From contig JBITNC010000001.1 of the NCBI GenBank assembly GCA_050084985.1, positions 73,408,001 to 73,472,000 on the forward strand: a DNA stretch of 64,000 bases, given 5' to 3'. This document shows, in pieces, positions 20,935 to 31,603 of this stretch. The position numbers and the translations under genes are program-made. The notes beneath the pieces were generated by a model. The model was given only the letters and a program-made list of their open reading frames with translations, ran no database searches and was not told the DNA's origin. Numbering within the stretch: position 1 is the stretch's first letter; the number at the start of each line of letters is the position of its first letter. Source of the DNA: Nageia nagi. Taxonomy: Eukaryota; Pinophyta.

Positions 20935-22916
20935 CATTGGAAATGCTAACCAAGATAATGTATACGCATTTAGTAAACCTCTATGAACTCTTTTCAGAAT
21001 ATTTTATATATCAACACAGTATTTTTGGTGGTGAAAATCCTCTTTGGGACCAAAAAACTAAAAACCAAAGAAAACATGGGAGAAAGAGTATATGGCAAAC
21101 AATGGAAACATGTCGTAAAATACTTTTGTGAATCTATATTCATCCCATGCACTTATGTTTTAACTGCTGGTCAAAACTAGTCGTCATTCTTCAATAACCT
21201 TATCTGCATGTGCCAGAAGGCTCTCAATCTTCGTGAAAAGCAGGTTGTATGGTTTGGGATTTTACTTGCAAAGATGTCTTTTCAGTTTCCCATTTCATTC
21301 ACTGTCTTTAGAAATGCCTTAAAGACGTGTAACTTGTCAACTCCCACTTTTGTTGCATTCTGTGTTGTCAAATGTCTTGGACATACATAAAACTTGTACA
21401 AGAGGTCAATACTGCTAGCTGAATTTTGGTGCAAAACAACCTAAAAATGGCTGCATCAACATAGTTGGTTCGGTGGTCAATACATTAAACAGGGGTTTCA
21501 ATGCCACTGGTACATGCAACAGATATAGCAAAATCAATGTTTGTTCTTGTGACTTCAAATTAGTGTTTTGAATCTTTTGATTGATTGGATGTCTCAACTT
21601 TTTCTACTAGCATTGTTTTTGGTATGCCTAGTTCACTTGGTTTCTTTTTCCTTTTAATTTCAGTAAGTGCTCATTTCTCTAACAATCTCTAATGTGAAGT
21701 TATGCCTTGTGCATTGATCTAGGACCCTTTAAAACAAGCCATTTAGATCTTGTTGATCATCAGTTCTTTTGTGTATGTCATTAATTTGTCTTGGAAGTTT
21801 ACAGAATCATTATTGAGGTTAGGATACACCTATGTTTCAACTCTTTCTACGTTAAATGCTTTGGTTTCCATCTACTGAATTCCACCTTCTATAGGACCCA
21901 TTCGGATCATCATTTGGCAAATCCAGTTATCATATCTCATGCATGTGAAATTCAATTGCCTTTAAACATTAGGACGTGCTTCCCCATCATACAAAACATC
22001 TCTTGTTGAAATTTGGCATTTTCATGATGTTTCATATGCATCTCAGATACCCCCACATTGCTTTGGGTAGGCACACAAAAATGATCTGTGACTAACAACT
22101 ATAACTTGATCTTGTGTCTATTGGTCCTACAACTTACATGGTGCTTATTGAGAAGATTCTATTTCTGTTTTTGTCCATCTTGCTTGGCCTACAATAACAC
22201 TAACACAAATTTATCGTTTGCATGTATTATTATTTTTTCTTGATAATCCAAAACAAGCAACATCTTTTGCTTGCATTTGTATATATTAGTAAGGCAGGTC
22301 TTATCATCCTTTATCAAGTGGCACTTGTGCTCCCACTTTGAAAAATGGCACCTCTAACCCATAAACATTGTCTGTTTAAAAGGTACTACATTATACTTCA
22401 TTTTATTAATGAAATTATAGGTAATAGTAAATGTAAATTTGTGTTATCTTGTGACATGCAATTCAATTTCTTTACGCAGCCAAACCAAAGAGTATGGTTG
22501 TGGATCCTTGGCTTTGGCACCATACTCAGTTCTGTTGTGAACTCAAATCATCGAGAGCATTTACCTTGGTATTCTTGATTTGAATATTGAGAATCAATAA
22601 CACCTCCTTTCCTTGAACTTTTGCATCATCTTTTGAGTGTCCTTGGAATGTTTTTAATTTCTTCATTAAAGTATGTACTTGCTTCTGATACACATGTAAG
22701 CCATATCCCATCTCTTGCTCCTCCACTTTGGTGGATATTATCTTTTTGGCTTCCTTTTTGTTCTTGACATGCAATTCAGTCTACTACTTTCAACATGATA
22801 CTTTGATGTCTTCATGCATTTTTTTCTTTTTAGAAAAGTACCTAGCATTGTTCTTATTTTTGTCTTTAGGCTCACCGTTCTTCTTGTGAACCTTTCTTGC
22901 TTACATTTATTACATT
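20935..22916. other. Non-coding stretch, possible SINE fragment inside
   Basis: No supported gene. Near 21462-21515 GTTGGTTCGGTGGTC resembles a polymerase III A box and GGGTTTCAATGCC a degenerate B box, so a second, older SINE is possible but has no tail or target duplication that I could see. The rest is unremarkable AT-rich DNA. Confidence 0.35.
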
Positions 22917-23112
22917 GGAAGTGCTAGGAATTATTACATCATGTAGGTCTTGCGTGAGCAGTTTTAGTTGTTTGTATCTATTCATGGATGTCTTGTGAAG
23001 TGTCCATCGGAGTAAAAATATAGTCAAGTTGTTTGTAGATAACCAACCATTGGATGCATGAATAAGTTTGGTTGCATAATAAAATTTGTTCAGCCTGTTG
23101 GCTGTTACGATA

Positions 23113-23124
23113 TGGTATCATAGA
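23113..23124 (+). promoter_or_regulatory. Primer binding site of the small LTR element
   Basis: TGGTATCATAGA abuts the LTR and resembles the initiator-Met tRNA primer site (TGGTATCAGAGC), with the last bases diverged. Confidence 0.7.
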
Positions 23125-23228
23125 TAGCACTGTCCATTTCTCCTCACATGCATGGATATATGTTCAAGCCATGAAGCATAGGAAGAGAATTCATGGGTTG
23201 CCCATTAGCTATTCCTTTTTATAATCTT

Positions 23229-23518
23229 GTAGGGCTCATGGTACTTGGTTTAATGACATTCTTGTTCATGCCAGGAACTTTCACCAACAAGTTCATATAA
23301 GTGTCCCTGTTTCTGGCTGGAATGTGCAGGTGTATTACCCTCTCTTTGATTTCCATATTCTTGGCCTTGAGTTTGAGAAGAAACAGGATGAGTATTTCAT
23401 TCTGTTTATAAAGATGTTGAGGGAGGTAGAAGAGACTTGGAATTTGTTTCAATTGGTGGATGAAGAGTTCCCTGTGATGGAGGAGCTTCATAAATACATT
23501 GGATTTGTGGTGACTTGA
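23229..23518 (+). pseudogene. Uncharacterised ORF inside the small LTR element
   Basis: An open frame of about 95 codons without an ATG near its beginning runs through AHGTWFNDILVHARNFHQQ and SGWNVQVYYPLFDFHILGLE to VMEELHKYIGFVVT and a TGA. Its amino-acid composition looks like a folded globular domain rather than random sequence. A TTGTAG acceptor-like site lies at its start (about 23233), so it may be an exon of a host gene carried by the element. I do not recognise the family. Confidence 0.35.
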
Positions 23519-23751
23519 AGCTGTTCAATGCCCATGTCTGTTTTACTGGATATTTTAGTAAAATTCCCTTATGATTGGGTCTTTCAAAGATCAATATCTC
23601 AGACAATAATCTGTATGCATGCATTTGTTCTATTGGATATTTGGCAGTTTTTTAGTTCAATGGCTGATGTGTAGCTCACTAGCAACTGGTTGGTTGTCTC
23701 ATTGTTTGAATCTCTGGAGTATTAGAAATTTGAGATAGTAATCAGTCTGCA

Positions 23752-24149
23752 TGCAGCTGTTCTATTATTTGTGGATATTGAAACTCTGCCATTTGTTGAA
23801 CACTCTCCACGCAATGTGCATTAAGGTCCTTGGAATCTGCTTTGGCCACAAGATTTTGTTGTTATGATGGTGGCATTGCCCCATATGATGTGCCAACAAG
23901 AAAACTCCATGTCTTGAAGTTCTTTTTATCTGTTGCACAGACATGCGATATGCAGCTGTTCTATTATTTGTGGATATTGAAACTCTGCCATTGGTTGAAG
24001 ACTCTTCATGCAATATGCATTAAGGTCCTCAGAATCTGCTTTGGCCACAAGATTTTAATGTTATGATGGTGGCATTGCCACATATGATGTGCCAACAAGA
24101 AAACTCCATGTCTTGGAGTTTTTATTTATCTGTTGCGCAGACATGCGAT
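23752..24149. repeat. 199 bp tandem duplication
   Basis: A unit starting TGCAGCTGTTCTATTATTTG at 23752 recurs at 23951 with few differences, including GCTTTGGCCACAAGATTTT and TGCCAACAAGAAAACTCCAT in both. The second copy runs into the ORF at 24133. It lies inside the small LTR element. Confidence 0.9.
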
Positions 24150-24405
24150 GCATGATTATGACAATGGCACATGTTGGCATAAAGTGAGAATTCAAAACTT
24201 ACGTGGCCACTTTTATAAAATTGTAGAATACTACAGTGCCATGTTGGAAGCCATGGAGGCAGTGCTGCCTGACCATGTTTTGGTGAGGATTGTGATGGAA
24301 AACATATATGTCACTCCAAAATTCCAGAAAATGTTTTCTACGTGCCACTGCAACCATAAGATAATTACTTATGTGAATGTTGATGAACTGCCTGGCAAGT
24401 GTTGA
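24133..24405 (+). pseudogene. Second uncharacterised ORF inside the small LTR element
   Basis: This 90-codon frame contains LPDHVLVRIVMENIYVTPKF and IITYVNVDELPGKC. After its TGA another frame continues coding-like for about 30 codons (HGVGISEENLWQAREVMSL), as if a single frameshift had cut a longer protein. No family recognised. It may be part of the same captured gene as the ORF at 23229-23518. Confidence 0.35.
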
Positions 24406-24609
24406 TTCAGCTGTCATGGAGTTGGGATTAGTGAGGAGAACCTTTGGCAGGCGAGGGAGGTGATGAGTTTGAGCAGAGCCTTATGGTGATGAAAACACCA
24501 AAAATAAAAGCGATTATGAAAACAACATAAGTCGGGATATTTTCTAAGTGCATGCAAATAAGGAATTTGAAGATACTTCAGTAAGTCACAGGTGATAGAA
24601 TATCTAGAA

Positions 24610-24960
24610 GAGAAGACTCAAGGTGAATGGTTGAGTTTGTCCCTATTCACCAGATTATGGATGTGATTGGTTGTGTTTGTCCCAATCACAGTTATTGATT
24701 ATGATCAGCTGTGTGTTTCCAATTATAATTTTTGTGGACTGTAGTGTGCATTTCTGTTTGCAACTTTGATATTGGATTGTGTGTATCATGGATAGTTGAG
24801 TGTGCCCCTATCCGTGGTTAAATGTGCAGTATGGTCTGTCCTATTGAAAAAGCGTAATGAGGCTAGTTCCACTATTGCCCGTTAGTTATTACGAATAGAT
24901 GAGTGTCCCTATTCATACCCTATGTACTAGTTAATTATTGAGTGTGTCAATCAGGTAGTC
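24610..24960. repeat. Short degenerate repeat rich in GTTTGTCCC
   Basis: Variants of TTGRGTTTGTCCCTATTCAC occur about five times (near 24633, 24671, 24798, 24900 and 24938), alternating with forms ending CAATCA. This is a loose repeat between the ORF and 3' LTR of the small element. Confidence 0.5.
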
Positions 24961-25194
24961 ATTAGTATTCTTATCCCTGTTTGGAGCATGATTTAATAAT
25001 GGAGAAATGTTAGGAATTATTACATCAGTAGGTCTTGTGTGAGTAGTTTTAGTTATCTGTATCTATTCATGAACGTCTTGTGAGGTGTCCATAGGAGGAT
25101 GAATACAGTCAAGTTGGTTGTAGACGACCACCTAGTGAATGTATAAATAGGTTTGGTTGCATAATGAAATTTGTTGAGTTTTTGCGATAGGAAG

Positions 25195-26341
25195 TACCTT
25201 CTTGTGTATGCTTATTTTGTCCATTGCTATTTAGTGTACATGCGCTCAAGCCTTATATAGTTATATATATACCCTTTGGCTTTAAGAGAAATACTTTCCT
25301 TCTTGCATGATTTTGAAGAACTAAAGGTAATTCACCACCGTACTTTGATTGTTTGGACTTTGGAAAGATGGCAAAGCACTTGCTTGAGAAGACATCAAAT
25401 TGGCTTGTATGCCTCCAACTCTATACATTGGCTTCTAGTTTTGAAAACCTTTCTTCATATGGGTTTGGATTTATTGTTGCCTTTGGTGTATTCAAATATT
25501 CTGGCCTCTATACTCAGTTATAGGGTTTTCCTTCTTTAAAGGATTGTTTCCAAGTCTTTTTGGGTTAGTGCCATACGTCATCTTGAAACTCCTGCAAATC
25601 AAGGAATTTTCTCTGATACCAAATATGATGTTAAATTGGACAACGCTTAGGTCAGATAATTTGTGACAAATATTTCTTTGAATTGCAATATGGAACTTCA
25701 TTCCCATGGCTGAAATGGTGAAACCTTTGCTCAAACTTAGAATTTATGTTCAAAGTGTCAAATAAAATGCTTCCAGTTCAAAAACAAATCGATATAACAA
25801 TTCGGTAAATTAAGAACAGGAGGAGACTCTGAAAAAGACACCACAATTACATGGAGACAACTGCCATGTTTTAGACATATGTAATATTTGGGGAGCTCTT
25901 ACTTGTAGAAAACAATGGTGTAAGGCTGTATGTCACGCAAGGTTTCCTTGTTTACATGAGAAAGGAAGACATTTTTTTAGATTTAATACATAACTTAACA
26001 TTACAACCAAATACAAGCTTAAAACAAAATAGCTTAGTACATTGCACAGGGTTGTGTATAGCTGCAAAACACCGAATATATCAGCTATACTTTCTCTAAA
26101 ATTAATCTCCCATCATCAGAGGTAATGTTGTTGCCTTATTGGGAGTAGGAAATACTGTAGCTTTTCAACCATGTTTTCAACTATTATTTTATATCTTACT
26201 TCCCATGATAGAAATCATGCAAAGTAGTTTGAATGACAATCAATTTAGTCATTTTTGATCTATCTATCACTATTGGGCATTACTTTGTTGTGGCAGTTAT
26301 CTCTCTTCTGAAATAAAAGACATGCAATTTTTTTTGTGCAG
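25195..26341. other. Sequence upstream of the first visible metallophosphoesterase exon
   Basis: No exon was found here. The last 15 bases form a good acceptor tract (TTTTTTTTGTGCAG, ending at 26341). Upstream coding motifs of the gene (Asp-x-His, Gly-Asp, Gly-Asn-His-Asp) were searched for by eye and not seen. Confidence 0.45.
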
Positions 26342-26505
26342 GCTTGTAAGGACTTCCATGCATGCAAATGGCCGTCAAAATTATTGAGTTCTGACCTTTC
26401 TTTACCTAGATACTTCAACAAACTGAATGTCAAACATATTGATGCAATTCAGGAAATTAAGGCGACAAATTGTCAAGTTATCACATTCTCTCACTTTCTT
26501 CCAAG
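26342..26505 (+). CDS. Calcineurin-like metallophosphoesterase, internal exon (first exon in window)
   Basis: The exon reads ACKDFHACKWPSKLL, then YFNKLNVKHIDAIQEIKAT, then NCQVITFSHFLPR. ITFSHF is the fourth metal-binding block of metallophosphoesterases. The acceptor is GTGCAG (26336-26341); the donor is AAG-GTAACG at 26505/26506. The exon starts in phase 0 and ends after two bases of an Arg codon completed at 36200. The protein belongs to a plant metallophosphoesterase-superfamily group whose substrate I cannot name; members would use two bound metal ions to hydrolyse phosphoesters. Earlier exons with the remaining catalytic residues are not visible, so the gene is partial here, or the 5' introns are very long. 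Within the three exons there is no stop or frameshift, unlike everything around it. Confidence 0.85.
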
Positions 26506-29309
26506 GTAACGTGTTCTTGATGCAGAGGACCCTTTGAAAAGATACCTTTTTTCATGACTTTTTCCTATTTGTAGTTTACTGGATTTGCACACGATATGTT
26601 CTCAGTTATAACATGCATATTCAACTTTCAAGTGAACATTATAATGCACATAATGTAATTCAGAATATGTCCTCTAATGAGAAAAAGGGAATCCCTGTAT
26701 TTTGATTTCGAATTAAAAATTAAAAACCCTTCTCAACTTTCAGTTTCTTCCTGAAGCACAAGAAGACAGTCCAAATTCAGAACTGTTTATATGATGCTTT
26801 AAAGAATTGACTGTTTTACCATTATTTGTAAAACGTACAAATGTTGAGAGATACAAGGTTGTCCTTGCAATGAGAATAAGCGATAGGAGGTAAGAGAACA
26901 GAAAGAAGGAAGTAAAATAAAGAAAGAAATCAAATAAACTAAAATAATGAAAGAAATCAGATTATTGTCCATGATTGTGATGGTGATGCATCTCTGAGAC
27001 ACCAGGAAATTCTATTAAATGTTTCCTTTGTTTCTCCTGATATCTGGAAGAAGTCTCCATGCAAGGATGATGTCTTCGCTTTCAATACATGAAAAAACAA
27101 GAAAAACAAGTCTAACCCTAAAATCTACTATAAATGGCTATTGAGACGAAAAGAGCTTTAATATTACAAGAATTTCATATGCAGTAACGAGGAGAAAAAG
27201 GATAAATCTTAAATTGATATAGTTTTGATACTCAGTTATGGAAATCTAAAGAAGCCACCTAGAGTATTTTTTGGATTTAAAATATACAATCCTTGCTTAT
27301 TACAACTTAAATATTTTATCCAAAACATGGAAAGTTTGATGATAACATTGATAGAAACGACCTCACAACACAAAGCACATGTGATGTTTGGTGTGTATAA
27401 TGATGTACAGCTTGATTTTTATTATTCTTAAATATTTGGTGTATAAGGCCAAAGAGTGTTTAGAAATCCAGTGCATGTGCATATGATCAACATTTCCTAA
27501 AGATAGGAGTATAAGTACAACACATTAGATTACATTGCAGCTCGACCATACCCAATAATTGTCTTGACCCTCCAAGGCTGTTTCCTTCCTCTTCAACCAG
27601 ACTAGAGCGAGTCAAAGGATTACTAGATCACTAGGGTGGATAATCAGGAGGTACTAGGTTCATGTTTTTTTCTGGTTCATGATTTTTAACATGGTTAGGT
27701 TAGCATAAGCTGGTGTGATATTTGACAGGGGTTGTTTTATTGTTAATATAACCTCCAAGAAGAAGCTAGACCAAAAAGGTGCAATATCTGAATGGTATCA
27801 TATGAGCTCAGATAAGAGTACAAGACGTTCAGAAGTATGATGCATGTCTCTCCTAGCTTTTATCCAATTACCATTCGCTTTCCTTATCCATCATCGATAT
27901 TAGATATGACTTCATATACCATGCATTATTGGAGCCTTGCTTGATGACTCATAAATGATCCCAAACCCTAAATTGACCTGATCCAACAACTTATCGTATG
28001 AATTATTGGTATGTCAATGAATGTATATCCATGTACAAAATTCCTTTATGTCATAGTCCACAAGCCTGCCTTCATCCCTTGTAGAGTTTATAAATATCTC
28101 CTTTTAATGAAGTAACTGAAATTTCTCTCCTTGAGATGTTTTGAAATCATTAATGAGCTCCATAATTCTCCAAGGAACTTTTGGTATACCCTTTTCACCA
28201 ACAAAACATTTTCTTTCACCATTTATCCCCAATCATAGTCATTTGTGCTGCTTCTCATTGCAGTGTTCCTAATCAAACTCTTATTCATGTCTCTTCTTGG
28301 CCAACTTCTTGTTACTTCTTTCCTTCTAAGGTATATCAAGAGACCTATTAGAATGCTCAATACCCGCAGAGCAACTAATGTGAATGATTTCAATCCAGGT
28401 TCCTCAAATTTGCCATTGAATCACCATCACGAATTTGTTTAAAGGTTTCGGTGCTTTATTCTCTCCTCATATGCAACATATCTTTGTTCTTGTAGACTAA
28501 AAAAGAGAACAATGTATTAAAATATGTATAATTAATCATTTTTATAGAATTAAAATAGATTCATAACTAAATGAGTATAGGATGTAGCAATTAAGATCAT
28601 GTGGTATGAACAAGGGGAGATACATATAAAACTTATTTGAAATTGGAGGATCAGAGATAGGATGATGAACAAGTTGTGACCTTGGAAGACGAATCCTGGT
28701 GTTTTGGAGTGAACCAATGACAAACTTGTGCTATGTTGGTAAGACTCTTGACTCTTGGTATTAGTTTGGGGTCAATTTAGGCTAGGGATCAAATCCCTTA
28801 CTTTTTGGTGTGGGCGTCCCAAAATGCCCATGTTTCGGGCTTGGTGGATTTTTGAGGCATGATGACATTCGAGGGATATGTTCTATGATATGATGCCTGA
28901 TTTTGCTGATCTCCTTGCGAAATTTTGTTGCGATACCTAAGAATATGACTTACAGAAAAGCTTGGAAGAATACGACGAGTCTTACAAAAAATATTAGCAT
29001 TAGGGCATTTTGATGAGCATTTATAGCCTTGTATGTGAGATCCTAAGATATCTTTGTATATCAAATGAGCTTTTATTCTTTTCTTTATATAGATGTGGAA
29101 AATCTAATTTTGAATTCACTCAAGTCTAATCACCTAGGTCGGCATATGCATGAGATAATGTGAAATTAGAAGAAATTACTTAATTTTCAAAATGACCCTA
29201 AGTGGATCCAAAATTGATATTTTGTATGAATCAAATAATCACTTAAAATAAAAATTATTTCAAATAGCTAAAATGCAAATTTAAGTGCCTACTATTTCTA
29301 TTGACAAAT

Positions 29310-29880
29310 ATGAGGATAACTTGATCTCAAATAACTACAAAAGTTGGATACACTTTTGCCAAGCTCTTTGCTATTGTCCTAGACATGAAGCTCTTGAAAA
29401 AGTTGGAGGAAAGTAGACTTTGAGCAAATGGATGAGATTGATTTTTAAATGATGACAAGATCAATGACCACAATGTCTTTCTTTGTGATGTTATTAAGAA
29501 TGTATGCTATCTTCCAAAATCATTGTTGTTTTGTGGATATGATAAAAGCTTTTGATATTATCCCCAACACTTTTTATTCTAATGGATGTGTGGCATAGGA
29601 ATATTTGAGTCCTTTGTCAATGCCATCATGAGACTAGTAGGTTTTGGTTTGTTGTTTTCGGACTACCTTCGTATTTTTTGATGAGGTCAAAAGAATTATG
29701 GGGAATGAAGGTATCCTCTTTCACTAGTTCTCTTCAAGACATACATTGATGAACTTGAAGACCATTTGTTGATAAATGCATGCATATGATGATTAACTAT
29801 TGTATCATGTTATTTTTCATATTATTCATTGTTGACGATATGGTTCTTGTCCATTCTTTTGAGGATCGCATTTTTTCTAT
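29310..29880 (+). pseudogene. LINE reverse transcriptase fragment (first part)
   Basis: Coding-like blocks in changing frames give AKLFAIVLDMKLLKKLEE (about 29358), HNVFLCDVIKNVCYLPKS (29470-29525), CFVDMIKAFDIIPN (29527 on), LSLVLFKTYIDELEDHLL (about 29719) and FIVDDMVLV (29825 on). These are the palm motifs of a non-LTR retrotransposon: the first catalytic Asp block and the (Y/F)xDD box in order. Stops and frameshifts are numerous. No endonuclease or poly-A tail was found. It is an old insertion in the host intron. Confidence 0.75.
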
Positions 29881-30800
29881 TTTCTCCATCTGAGTAGTGG
29901 AGTCTTGAGTACCACATTATTTTCAGATACCTTGTCTATTATGAGATCGATGGAAGGTTCGATTACTTATTCAAAGACTCTAACAAATGTCTCTCCACTT
30001 TCTTCCTGGATCTCAATCAGTGGTGCTTGGCCCTTTATATTCGAGAGGTTGTCTCTCTTAGGTGCAAATCTCTATAAGAGGCCACCATAAATACCGAGCT
30101 GATTACTTCCTTCTTTCAACCCATGAAATCTATTGGGGGTGTTAATCGCCTTCGAGACACTACCAGCTCCTGCATTGAAAGTGATAGTTTAGTTTGTCGA
30201 CATTCTTCACTATGCACCACTACCCAGGTTCTCCAACAATTTTCCCACCCTAGACATTACATAGTTATTTCAACGAGCAACAAGGTTCTTCCTTACATCT
30301 ATTGTTAGATCAACATAGGCACTCTCTTATTAACACTTTCTCCTTTCTCACTAGTCATCCTTCGGGCTTGGATGTTAGGAGTGGTTTGAGCAACAACTTT
30401 CAGTTTCTCCTTAGGATCCCATTTGAGGGCTTTCTCCCATCGCAATTCTCAGTTCTTGCATGAGACCTTTGTGGCTATCAACATCACATTTGATGGTTCC
30501 TCAAACTCGCATTCCACTCTAGGTTTTTGACAACACTTGGTTTCTTGTTGTGCTCCTCTTTAGTGTCTCTTTTTTTTCTTTTCTTCATTTCTCTTGGAAG
30601 GGCCCTCCCCTCTTGATTTTGTTATTTTAGGGTTAAGGTTCAAGGATTATCTCCCTTTACCTCCTTACCCCTTTGTTTGATATAATCAACTTTATTTCTC
30701 TAGGGTCTTTTTCTCTAGTTCTGATCTATTTCTTTGGTTGTACTTTCGAGTCCCTTTGACCTTTTTGGTCACCTGAGGACATTAATATAATTTCTTTTTT
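29881..30800. other. Sequence splitting the LINE fragment
   Basis: This 0.9 kb, pyrimidine-rich segment separates the DD-box block of the LINE from its next block at 30825. It includes several short open frames (for example 29905-30090 and 30123-30308) that match nothing I know. It is either an insertion or a strongly diverged stretch. Confidence 0.4.
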
Positions 30801-30824
30801 TGTTTCTCTTTTTGAAGGCTTGAA

Positions 30825-30960
30825 ATAACAACTTGATGATCTTGCACATTTTTTTGAATTTTGGCAGCTTATAATTAACCTTAGGAAAGCTAAGATTATG
30901 GTCTTCAACATGTCAAAAGACTCTCACCAATTTTTAGTTCTTCTATAGATGTGAGTTGAT
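30825..30960 (+). pseudogene. LINE reverse transcriptase fragment (second part)
   Basis: The + strand reads QLDDLAHFFEFWQLIINLRK then AKIMVFNMSKDS, the block that follows the DD box in plant LINE reverse transcriptases (usually (V/I)NLxKTKVMVFN). It continues the fragment at 29310-29880 in the same orientation. Confidence 0.7.
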
Positions 30961-31373
30961 TAGGATTTCTATGGCCAATACTTGTTTGGGAGGTCAATTG
31001 ATGGCTCCTCTCAATCTCAAGGATGTCACTCAATCATGTCTTTGAGGGCATGCTTCCTTTTCTACACTAGAGCATTAGTTTTCTCTTACATTATCAAGCT
31101 TACAATTTGTAGTCTTTATTCTTTAAGAATAAGCCTAAAGGATAAATTTTTGTCTTTGGAAATGTAGTTTTAATTCTTCATTCTTTGCAAATAAGATTAA
31201 GGAATTGCATTCTTTATTCTTGATATTTTGGAACATTTTGGAGATAATATTAGCTAGCCAACTAGTTAGCTCTAGTTTAGGAATGAGCTGTCATTTCTTC
31301 AAATCGGAACTTGGTTAGGATGATGTTAGCATAAAGCTAGGTGTTTGAAAAAGTATAAGGTCAGAACTTTTAA

Positions 31374-31603
31374 GTCGACATCAGCATTGTTTGCTATAGG
31401 TTTCAACCCTTCAACAAATCTAGCAGAAGCTCGGGAAGATGAAAGTTCGGAACTCCTACAAATCGACTTCAACACTCTCTCCACTGAGTTCCATCTTGGG
31501 AAAGTGAAAGGTCAAAAGAGCTAGCATAATATCGAAAAAGCATAGATGCCAAAAGTTTCAAGAGTCAACATCAACATTGCTTCCTTTAAGTTTCAACCCT
31601 TCA
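31374..31603. repeat. Imperfect direct repeat, 190 bp apart
   Basis: GTCGACATCAGCATTG...GTTTCAACCCTTCA at 31374-31413 recurs as GTCAACATCAACATTG...GTTTCAACCCTTCA at 31564-31603. This suggests two units of a degenerate tandem repeat or LTR-internal repeat. Confidence 0.6.

Larger units (their letters stand above)
22922..25189 (+). mobile_element. Small non-autonomous LTR retrotransposon (TRIM/LARD-like)
   Basis: Two short LTRs (22922-23112, 191 bp; 25008-25189, 182 bp) both run from TG(C/T)TAGGAATTATTACATC to CGATA. They are flanked by an exact 5 bp duplication GGAAG (22917-22921 and 25190-25194). A primer site TGGTATCATAGA begins immediately after the 5' LTR (23113). The 1.9 kb interior lacks gag, integrase and reverse transcriptase, so it depended on a partner element. 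It contains an unknown ORF, a 199 bp tandem duplication and a second unknown ORF. LTRs differ clearly, with small indels, so it is old. Confidence 0.85.

Noticed and set aside
25276-25539. 87-codon frame, considered as a metallophosphoesterase exon
   Set aside because: Lacks every expected motif (Asp-x-His, Gly-Asn-His) and splice sites.
28700-28800. SINE-like B box GGGATCAAATCCC
   Set aside because: The A box is weak, and neither tail nor target duplication was visible.
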